Assembly (NCBI GenBank): GCA_037952775.1 | Contig: JBANAY010000004.1 | Location: 2,356,001 to 2,420,000 of the forward strand | Source: Clonostachys chloroleuca | Lineage: Eukaryota; Ascomycota; Sordariomycetes; Hypocreales; Bionectriaceae | Direction of reading: 5' to 3' | Length of the DNA: 64,000 nt | Part shown: positions 55,989-64,000 of the stretch, in pieces | How positions within the stretch are numbered: the stretch's first letter is position 1 | How the letters are laid out: each line of letters opens with the position of its first letter | The notes under the pieces: generated by a model | What the model was told of the DNA's origin: nothing | Databases searched by the model: none | Seen by the model: only the letters and a program-made list of their open reading frames with translations | Program-made: the position numbers and the translations under genes

Positions 55989-56669
55989 ATGGAGGATATT
56001 GAAGAGTTGGGTCATCCGTCGCGAAACATCCCGAACGAGGCATACCCCGATTACATGCCGCGACCAAAGGCAAACCCTGATGATCTGCCACTACCAGACC
56101 AGGCAAACCCTGCCGATCTTCCACTGCCAGATGAGGAATACCCTGATGATATGCTAGATGCCGGAATTGAGAGGCCAGCCCAAGTCGCAACACCCAATCA
56201 AGTCCCGTTGTCACTGCATTCATTCATCCACGGGCGCAGATCCCCGACCAACGTAGGGCTTTCATCATCTGGGAACGTCCATGACCGAAGGAACCCCCTT
56301 CTACTGCCACATGAGCGGTCACCTCATCGGTCACCTCAGCGGTCACCTGAGCGGTCACTTCAGGGGACACCACCGCCGCCATACTTAGAACCAGAACCAG
56401 GTATCGAAATGATGCCGCTGCAAACCGTAACACAAGCTGGGCCAGTACAGCCGGGGCAGTCGCAGCAACAACGGAATGAGCCACCTGTTTTGGCCAATGC
56501 AGCTCATCCTCAGGGCTTTTTCGTGCCGGAGGGTGAAGTGGTTGGTGCACCAAGACGAAGAACAAGGAAAGACTGGAAGGCTATAGGTATCGTTGGAGGT
56601 TTCATATTCGTGATTGGATCACTGATAATTATTATTGCGACGGTTAATAGAGAAAAGACAGAAAAATGA
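55989..56669 (+). CDS. Hypothetical tail-anchored membrane protein with Pro/Asp repeats
   Basis: One exon; from ATG 55989 (ACAATGG context) it encodes 226 aa, and an in-frame ATG at 55920 would add 23. The N-terminal third has imperfect repeats around NPDDLPLPDQA and EEYPDDML, very acidic and Pro-rich. The middle has an Arg-Ser-Pro array (ERSPHRSPQRSPERSLQG) from a 9-bp DNA repeat near 56310-56360. A PPPPYLEP motif, fitting PPxY-type WW-domain ligands, follows. A basic stretch (RRRTRKDWK) leads into one hydrophobic helix (AIGIVGGFIFVIGSLIIIIATV) and a short charged tail. This is the layout of a single-pass protein with its large N-terminal part in the cytosol. No family is recognised. A role as an adaptor for a ubiquitin ligase through the PPxY motif is speculation. 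Confidence 0.65.
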   Translation: MEDIEELGHPSRNIPNEAYPDYMPRPKANPDDLPLPDQANPADLPLPDEEYPDDMLDAGIERPAQVATPNQVPLSLHSFIHGRRSPTNVGLSSSGNVHDRRNPLLLPHERSPHRSPQRSPERSLQGTPPPPYLEPEPGIEMMPLQTVTQAGPVQPGQSQQQRNEPPVLANAAHPQGFFVPEGEVVGAPRRRTRKDWKAIGIVGGFIFVIGSLIIIIATVNREKTEK

Positions 56670-59600
56670 TATGGCACCCTCTGCATTGGCCTGGGTTGGA
56701 CCATCTGGGAATCCAGGCTGGAGTTTTGCCTTTGTTCTGGGGCTGCTTGAACTTCTTCTATTGGCATTCTAGGAAGTTATGAGCTGGACACCATTGAAAG
56801 GTGCCCGTCGTCAGTTATTACTATGTACCATTGCTACATGTGTATAGCGTTAGCCAGCGAAGAATTTGTTTCTTTTTGATCTCTTACAACGTATATGTGA
56901 TATGACAGCGTTTAGGATGAGCTTACCCGTGATGTGGCACTATTCCATGTCATTCATTACAACATATGTCTGTATCCTCAAGTTCTGAGCTATTGGTACG
57001 ATTGGGCGATGGATCCATTCACATGAGCGCTTAATTCGTGTCACCCGAAAGGGTCGGCGATAGACAGTAATAATGTGCATGGGTACCGGGGATATCCCTC
57101 CTTGATGGGAAGTTGATTTGTGAAAGAGATGCATGTGCATATTTGGCTCTCGTCTGACTGCATGCATGCATGCACGGGCGTTTCGCCACCATTATAAAGC
57201 GCTTATTGGGTTGCAGAGAGAGAGAGAAGAGGGGAGGATCGCAGAGGCCGAAATGAAGCTACGAGGCTGACAGGATGTGCAACCAGAGCATACCATCTCA
57301 GCGATGGAAACGCGATTTACGGTTGTTGGCCCATGGAATGAAACGCATCTCGCCAACTGGTCTCTGACCCAGCGCTGAGGTTGGTCCCTATCCATGCAGC
57401 ATGTTTGAGATGGGACGGACCGTGGATGAGCACGAACATGCCACGTGCCATGACGTAAGACACTTTTTTACCTGATCGGGTTGTATATCAGATATGTCTC
57501 CCATCGGTACGGTTTGCCTGGGCAACCAATGGCTGGCAGATGGCGTCAGGGAGAGGTTTCAGGATTCAGCGCAGGAGGTGAGAATCTTGCGCGCGAAAGG
57601 GGAAGAGTTGCGACTTCACGGGGGGTGAAGGCTGCCCAATCCTCCCTGGGTGATTTCCAATTTAGACACTTATTACAGCGCGCACCGGGGAAAAATCAAT
57701 GGCAGGATTTTGGTGATAAGTTACTCGTAGCCTGTACGCAGAGGGCACGGTGTGCGCGGTGTGTGTCCTCCCCCTGGCTCAACATCCATGGAATGACGGT
57801 CCGACCACCTTGGAGAGCTTTGATGCTGTAGCATGTAGGCAACGTGGACTTGGACTGGGGTCAGCCGTTCCACGGGGACCAGACCATGGGCATCAGGATG
57901 CATGGAAGCTGTGGGCGTCCGTCGGGCCCCCAAGGCGCGTGAAACGAAGCGTGAGTTGGCGAGTCAGCCAGGCCATCCATCTCGATTTGGGAGCTCTCCC
58001 AGAGCCAAGGTTGTTTCATGCTCTGCGTCGATGATGGTGCCTGGCGGATGATCGACGCCCGGTGCTGCAGGAGGCACCCATCCACTCTCAGAGTCTGGGC
58101 AGGTCGATATGTTGGGGCAACTGGAGCTCTGGAGATGATGCTGTTGCGACCGTTATGACCCTGTTTGTTTATTTCTCAACCATTCTTCCCTGGCCCCGGG
58201 AAAGTTTTTTTTTTTTTTTTTACCTCCTGCTGGGAGGAGACCAGGGGGCCCAGGGACGCGTTACAGACACTCGGGCGCGGAAAACCCGGTTTCATTGATT
58301 GTCTGATGAAGGAATTAGAAAGAAAACAAGCCGTTGCGAGATATCTTCGTTAGCTACCTAGGTAGGCATCAGGCTCAATTGAATCACCAGATTCATCGCA
58401 CCGCCGTTGCCAATACTGGCAATTGGCTTCGGATTTCGGAGTGCCCGTCAGCCCTAAGAAGATGGAGGGTGGGCCGGACATGCAGCCGCTTGATAGATTC
58501 AAGAATCGGTGAGTTTAAGTGCCGCATCGTAGAATTGACGGCAATGACACTGGAGTTGCTATATGGCGTCCCGGGAGGAGTAAACGGGGCGAAAAAGGGA
58601 TTTTTAGGCCCGAAATGAGGACGAGATTGACGACGTGATGGAACACCCGGACAAATAGACGACGTCCTATGGACATGGGCAGGGTGCTTTGGGCCGGAAC
58701 ATGCACATCCATACTTGGACGGCAGGGCGAACAATTGCTTCTCTTGACTCGGTCTGGTCTGGTAGCAACCCGGGCTGGTGGTGCCACCCTCCTCTACGGC
58801 AACAGTCCGTCTATCCATAAATCTAACCACAACAGTTGAACCCGGGCTTCTCAGAATGCCGACGCCAACGTACGTATGTGAATTTGGTTACGACATGGCC
58901 CGTACAGTTGCATGCCTAGCATCATCACATCGCATTAACACCCTGGTCAGTATTTAAGATGGTGTCTGTCTGCTGCTTCAAAGCTACGCTGGGCCTTGCC
59001 TTAGCTCGTCTGGATGCGTGCTGTCGTATTGTGGCCTGGCCGGGATCAGGACCTGGCGCAATCCCATTTCTTCACTTCTTGCGAGGGCCTCTTTGCTCTT
59101 TGCCCTTTCCTCCCTCGCCTAAGCAGGCCAGCAGCGTACGTCGGACTAAGGCATGGCCGGTATCAACTAAAGCAACTTCGCGACGTGAGTGAAGCCCGCC
59201 GAGGTGACAGATCACCCTTCATGCCAGAGCTGTCTAGCCCCTAAACCGAGCCCCAACCCCCTGCACCGTCCCCTGTCGACGTGGTAGCTGTTTCCCCACA
59301 GAAGGAAAGCCTTGACCCTACCTTGGCTGCAGACCTCGAGCCCGACCGGGTGGTGGCCCAGTCTCAATTTTTCCCATCCATCCATCCATCCCTCTGGTTA
59401 CTATCATCCACATCGCATGGTGAGGTGAGGTACTAAGGCAGGCAGACCACGGACCTGCTCATTTGCTGCCAACCCGCGTCTGACTCCCAGCAGATACGCC
59501 GGAGGCACCGAGTTGGCTTCTGCATTGATCCCCCCACAAGACAACCTCTTGCGTCTGAACTTCTGCTGCTGCAATCCCCACCGCGAGCGGGCAGTGGTCC

Positions 59601-60729
59601 AGCTGAACTGGAACCGCCTGCCGTTGACTATTCGTGCCGTGCTGGACTTGGCTCGAGGCCGCCACCTGCTCACCCAGAAGGGGGCTGCAGAGCCCCGCGC
59701 CAGACCCTCTTTCTCCTTGAGGATCTGGAAACCATTATTAAAAGCTCGATGGGATCCTCTTTAGCTTAGGTTGGCAGACCCTCACCTCACGTTGCCAAAC
59801 GAGCCAGGGAGCAGAAGAGGTCTGTGCTGCACATACATACATATCTTCTTCCGTCTGCATCCAGCCAGCGCCAGCCAATCATCCCGCCATCGCATCACAC
59901 CCTTCGATCGCTCTATCATCCAATTCCGCCTGCCACCAACCGTCCAGCCAACAACGCTCTCCTGTTCCTGACGCGGCCTCATCCCTCTGCATTGTCTTGT
60001 TTTCCCACGAGTGGCACTGGCCGACGCCCACGCCAGCACTCACCACCCGTCCCAACGCCAATTGCTCCATCCTCCATGTATTCTTGCCCTGCCCGTGCAC
60101 ACTGCTCTCCAAGACCTCACTGCGGCAAGGAATAGGCGTGGACCGAGTGTCAAGCACGAACCCGTCGCGTACCCACCACCCGAGTCGGTTTCTGCAATTG
60201 GTGTGTCCAGCGACCGCTAGCATTGCACCACTACTCCTCCTTGGACCTGGTCCAGCCCAGAGCTACCAGCAGCCGCACCACTTCACCTCACCTCACACCT
60301 CCAGGGCTATCTGCTCCACTGCCCGGCCCCCTGTAATCCTTCCATGCACGAGCCTTAGGTATTAAGTAGCACCACCACCGACCGCTGGGGAAGCTTCTCA
60401 CCCCCATGACGCAGCCGCCAAATCCATCTGGACCGCCCTCGCCTTGCTTGTCCTTGGACTGGGACATCATCTAGACTCCAGCATCCCCTTTCTTGCCGCC
60501 AACACACAGCATTGCGGCTCCTCAGCCTCAGTACGCCTGTGTCAGCAGTTTCAGTTCATTGCTGGTGTTGCATCCGCCGCCAATCTTGACTATTTTTCTC
60601 CTCTTAGAGTATTAATCTTATTGTCAGACATAACTGAGAAAGGGGAGAAGGAAAAAAAAAAACAACCCTCGGCCAGCCAGCCATATATCGTAGGCCTCGC
60701 CGCCGCGGCCGACTGCGATTTATTTTCTG

Positions 60730-60764
<35 letters not shown>

Positions 60765-60799
60765 AAGCTGCACCTCTTTCCAAAATAAGTTTATAAGCT
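56670..60799. other. 4.1-kb gene-free region upstream of RSR1
   Basis: Both strands were read; no frame has family character or a plausible set of introns. It contains a T18 tract (about 58205-58222), CATC repeats near 59370-59392, CCTCACC-type repeats near 60285 and a T31 tract just before RSR1. The right-hand kilobase is rich in C and CA, which fits a long promoter and 5' UTR for the GTPase gene. Confidence 0.5.
60732..60762 (+). repeat. T31 homopolymer in the RSR1 5' leader
   Basis: An uninterrupted run of 31 T lies 38 bases upstream of the RSR1 ATG. Such a run would either sit in the 5' UTR or mark the core promoter. Its exact length is uncertain because homopolymers in this sequence seem poorly resolved. 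Confidence 0.8.
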
Positions 60800-61931
60800 A
60801 TGATGTCAAATCAGCGGAATTATCGGTTTCAGCCCAGGTTCGTTCATATCCGTTCTGCCAGCTGTGTTGTGTCTGACTAACCATCATCTCCCTTAGTCGC
60901 GAATTTCACGTCGTGGTGCTTGGAGCAGGTATGCTGGAAATTATATCCAACAAACATTCATGGCAATATCAAGACTGACTTTTTCATGTTCCCTGTCTAG
61001 GTGGCGTTGGCAAAAGTTGTTTGACTGGTAAGCACTCACTTTCAACCTTTGGTTGAATGTCATTCCCGGGCCTCAGCAGAATGCTCATCCACATGCAGCA
61101 CAATTTGTCCACAATGAGTGGATCGAAAGTTATGACCCGACTATCGAGGATTCGTACCGGACACAGATCCAAGTTGATGTATGTGCAAAACTCAGTTCGT
61201 CACGTTGAAGATTCGTTATGCTGACTCAGATATGCAGGGTCGTCAGGTGGTGCTTGAGATGTGAGTTGAATGACCGGAGATGTACTTTGAGACATGCTCC
61301 CCCTCGATCATTGGCTAACCTTACCACATCAGCCTCGATACCGCCGGCACGGAGCAGTTTGGTAAGTCAAAAGATCCTTTGAAATGGCCGCCCTCCAATC
61401 AGTGGCAGCGTGGCTAACTCCAAGGGTCAGTCGCGATGAGAGACTTGTACATGAAGACAGGGCAGGGGTTCTTGCTTGTGTTTAGCATCACCTCTGCTTC
61501 CTCTCTCGATGAAATGTGCTCTTTACGGGATGAAATTATCCGTATCAAAGATGATGCCAATGTGCCAATCGTCATTGTCGGAAACAAGGCTGACCTGGAG
61601 GAGTCTCGCGCCGTTCCGCGTGCCAAAGGCTTTTCCATCTCACAACGCTGGGAAGCCCCCTATTATGAGGCTAGTGCGCGAACAAAGAGTATGTTTTTGT
61701 TATTGTTTATGATGGCCACACATGAGCATTGCTGACATATGTCCACCGAAAGCCAATGTGGAGGAGGTTTTCATTGACCTCTGCCGCCAGATGCTCCGCA
61801 AGGATGATGATGCTGGAATCACAGATGACCATCATCATGATGACATTTACGATAACAGAGGAGGTTCATCGAGACGCCGCCGTAGAAGGCGTTTCAGAGA
61901 CCACACCCACCCACGATGCTCCATCCTCTGA
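60800..61931 (+). CDS. RSR1: Rsr1/Bud1 (krev-1) Ras-family small GTPase
   Basis: Eight exons: 60800-60837, 60897-60928, 61001-61027, 61099-61178, 61238-61260, 61333-61361, 61431-61688 and 61753-61931, giving 221 aa. Several exons are only 23-38 nt long, yet all junctions keep frame. The P-loop is GAGGVGKSCL, switch I is YDPTIEDSYR, switch II begins DTAGTEQF, the base motifs are NKAD and EASAR, and the protein ends in a polybasic stretch (SRRRRRRRFRDH) and the CAAX box CSIL. Leu at the last place favours geranylgeranylation. GAGGVGKSCL and the overall order match Rsr1/Bud1 and Neurospora krev-1, not Ras1 or Ras2. It directs polarity at the plasma membrane through Cdc42 and its exchange factor. 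An insert of His and Asp (DDHHHDD) precedes the basic tail. Confidence 0.95.
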
Positions 61932-62891
61932 AAGCAACGTAACCGCAGTATGAAACCTAAAAGAAAAAAAGGAAGCAAGGAAAAAGAAAAAAAAACACAT
62001 CTTCAATACATTTGAGGAAATGTATGATTTGCCATACCCAGAATACAGCAGAGGAAGAAGTCGATTTGGATTCTTCAAGCAGCCAGCGCTTAGCTCGATT
62101 ATAGCAGAGGACCTCACGGCCCGCACGATATGATATTGTTTGGCATTTTTGTCTCGCTTTTTGCTTGTACCCTCTTCTCTCCCCTTCTTTTCCCTTCTAC
62201 ATATTATTGTTACTTCACGATTGCTACCCCTATTACGATAAGGTTTTTGCATACTTGCAGATAAAACAGCGGGCAAATTAGGAGACGCGTGGCGTCTGAT
62301 GCAACACAACACAACAAAATGGCGTTTGAGGCGTGTCAACTCCCAACCAATTTAAAAAAATTTTTTTTTTATTTTTTTTTACTTTTCTTTCATTTTGATT
62401 CTAGCCTAAAAGCCCTGGATACGAGATAGCCCAAGAATTTAGCTTTTTTCCCCTTTCCTCTTGTCCCAGTCTTACACGTATGGACGGGGCCATAAGCGGG
62501 AGTTCTAAGATCCACACGACGTGTAACACAAATCGAAGAACTGTTTGAGAATAGGTGTTCAATTGGAAAGAAAATACTCGTGACTTATCGAAACCTGCAT
62601 GTTTTTGATCTGCAAGGTTCCCTCTCATTCTGAACCTTCATGTCCGTTGGGGGGTTCCTAGTTGGAGTTTCATCATAGCCCGCCCGCTCGCCCCCTACGA
62701 ACATTCGCGTATTACTATCTAAGGAGACGCCAAAACAACCTTTTTTCTTTTAACTTTTATTAACCTAGCAACCCATGCATGGCACGGCTTTGTTTCTTTT
62801 TTTGTGTTTTCCCCAATGCTGCCTAGACCTTTTGAAAACTTTTGTTCAGGATACGAGGTGGGGAGCCCACGCCCTGGTAAAACTTACAGTG
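61932..62891. other. Convergent 3' region with T-rich tracts
   Basis: About 960 bases between converging RSR1 and dehydrogenase stops. It is AT-rich with several long T and A runs (for example near 62352-62384). It holds both 3' UTRs; no gene was seen. Confidence 0.6.
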
Positions 62892-63932
62892 TTACTTTCT
62901 CCAGTAGATGCCGATGATGTCCTTTAGCCAGGCGAGGTAGCCCCTCGAGGCCTCGACCGCGTTGAGGATCTGGATGTACCGCCACCTGAACGACTCCACC
63001 TGGTCGTAGTCGTAAGTGTAGCACTCCCAGACGGCCCGGCCCTCCCCGTCGCCCTCGTGCGCCTCGATGGGTGCGAGCCCCTCCGGGCTTGTCTTGAGCC
63101 TGGGCCCGACGGCGAGGGACCTGCCGCTGACGGAGGTGTCCGCAACAAGGCGGGTAGCAGCGTCGATAACGTCCTCGACCTTCGCGGCGCCGGCGGTGCC
63201 GCTCATGAGGACGGCCTCGAGCGCGGGCCGGAGCATGTTGGTCTGGGCGACGTAGTAGGGGGCCAGCATGTTGACGCGGACGCCGTGGGGGAAGGCGGTG
63301 GCGCGGAGGGAGCGGAAGAGGCCCATGACGGCGTGCTTGGACATGGCGTAGAAGGCCTGCCCGGGGAGGGGCATGAAGGAGGCGACGGAGCCGATCAGGA
63401 GGATGGCGCGGTCGCTTCCGGGTGCCGTGTTCCGGGGCAGGTGGTAGAGGGCCAGGTGGGTGGTGTAGACGACGCCCGTGATGTTGACGTCGAGGATGCG
63501 GGTGTTGGGCGGGTTGAGGCGCCCGCTCTTCTCGTCGAGCGTGGGGTGCTCGAACCCCCAGGCGTCGGCGGCGATGAGGACGCCGGCGTTGGGGACGACG
63601 ATGTCTATGGCCTTGGTGGGGCTGAGCCTGGCGGCGGCGTCGAAGAGGGCGACCTGGTCCTCCCACTCGACGACGTTGCACCTGAGGTAGTGGAACGTCT
63701 GGCCCTCGTGCTCGGCGCGGAGCTGGGCGACGAAGGCCTCACCGGCGGCGTCGTCGATGTCGCCGATGAAGATGTGAGCGCCGTGCGACGCCCACTTCCG
63801 GACCATGTGCGCTCCGAGGCCGTTGGCGCCGCCCGTGATGAGCATGACCTTGCCCTTGAGGTTGTCCGCATCGTAGGGCTTAGTCACGTCCACGGGTGGG
63901 GACTGGCTGATAATCGACTGTACATCATGCAT
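62892..63932 (-). CDS. Short-chain dehydrogenase/reductase (15-PGDH-like)
   Basis: One exon, 346 aa, longer than the usual 250-280 of classical SDRs because of an about 60-aa C-terminal extension. The cofactor loop is TGGANGLGAH, with an acidic residue at the end of strand 2 (FIGDIDD), which favours NAD. VPNAGV matches the NAG motif, IGSVASFMPLPGQ holds the catalytic Ser, and YAMSKHAVMG the catalytic Tyr and Lys. Residues after about 290 (ECYTYDYDQVESFRWRYIQ to DIIGIYWRK) are Trp/Tyr-rich and typical of a fungal subfamily resembling 15-hydroxyprostaglandin dehydrogenase. The substrate is unknown, probably a secondary alcohol. The gene is very GC-rich and lacks introns, unlike RSR1 beside it; this reflects strong codon bias and is only weak evidence of a different history. 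Confidence 0.92.
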   Translation of the reverse strand: MHDVQSIISQSPPVDVTKPYDADNLKGKVMLITGGANGLGAHMVRKWASHGAHIFIGDIDDAAGEAFVAQLRAEHEGQTFHYLRCNVVEWEDQVALFDAAARLSPTKAIDIVVPNAGVLIAADAWGFEHPTLDEKSGRLNPPNTRILDVNITGVVYTTHLALYHLPRNTAPGSDRAILLIGSVASFMPLPGQAFYAMSKHAVMGLFRSLRATAFPHGVRVNMLAPYYVAQTNMLRPALEAVLMSGTAGAAKVEDVIDAATRLVADTSVSGRSLAVGPRLKTSPEGLAPIEAHEGDGEGRAVWECYTYDYDQVESFRWRYIQILNAVEASRGYLAWLKDIIGIYWRK

Positions 63933-64000
63933 TGTGTGTTTCGAGAGTCGGTATTAGGTCTCTGGGGCAGATCTGGACTCGGCATGTAGGTACGTACGTC

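Noticed and set aside
63057..63989. 310-codon plus-strand ORF opposite the SDR
   Set aside because: Gly/Glu/Asp/Val-rich shadow caused by strong codon bias of the minus-strand gene.

Overview
The window is nuclear DNA from a filamentous ascomycete, most likely a Sordariomycete and probably Hypocreales. The evidence is short introns (about 50-70 nt, GTRNGT donors, CTAAC/CTGAC branch points), long intergenic regions, and typical fungal genes: an AL-2/CarRA fused lycopene cyclase-phytoene synthase, CRY-DASH with an RGG tail, a Mad1-like adhesin, a yapsin-type protease and COPI gamma. There is no sign of bacterial, viral or recently inserted transposon DNA. I can support 24 protein genes and see no complete tRNA, rRNA or CRISPR.

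Layout. 1-8.1 kb: a cut-off secreted cysteine/Asn-Pro-rich protein, CMS1 (ribosome biogenesis), LSB1 (SH3 actin regulator), a HAD hydrolase and mitochondrial 2-methylcitrate dehydratase. 8.1-20.1 kb: a photobiology block with CRY-DASH, carRA and carB in one orientation, then a small hydrophilic protein gene; GATC/GATCGA motifs, the White Collar type core, lie upstream of all three photogenes. 21.3-24.3 kb: VMS1 and an uncertain small ORF. 24.3-28.1 kb: gene-free DNA leading to the Mad1-like wall adhesin. 30.8-40.4 kb: carbon metabolism, with a divergent pair (double-domain hydroxy-acid dehydrogenase and class II aldolase) resembling parts of four-carbon sugar-acid catabolism, a peroxisomal 4CL-like ligase and flavocytochrome b2 lactate dehydrogenase. 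40.9-54.6 kb: a GPI-anchored aspartic protease, ATP12, SEC21 and EFR3. 55.9-64 kb: a tail-anchored hypothetical protein, the RSR1/krev-1 GTPase and a short-chain dehydrogenase.

The strongest unexpected pattern concerns sequence quality. Four genes (carRA, Mad1-like, yapsin, EFR3) each leave the conserved frame, at five sites in all. Each is repaired in concept by one extra base; four sites are G5 or C5 runs that should be six, and the fifth lies near a CCC run. This looks like systematic homopolymer under-calling, so these genes should not be called pseudogenes without checking reads.

The best biological leads are the CRY-DASH/carotenoid light locus, a symmetric CCG-N3-CGG / CACGTG / CCG-N3-CGG element upstream of the lactate dehydrogenase gene, a compact hairpin with an A10 tail inside a prpD intron, and the dehydrogenase-aldolase divergent pair. 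I did not find a clearly new molecular system.
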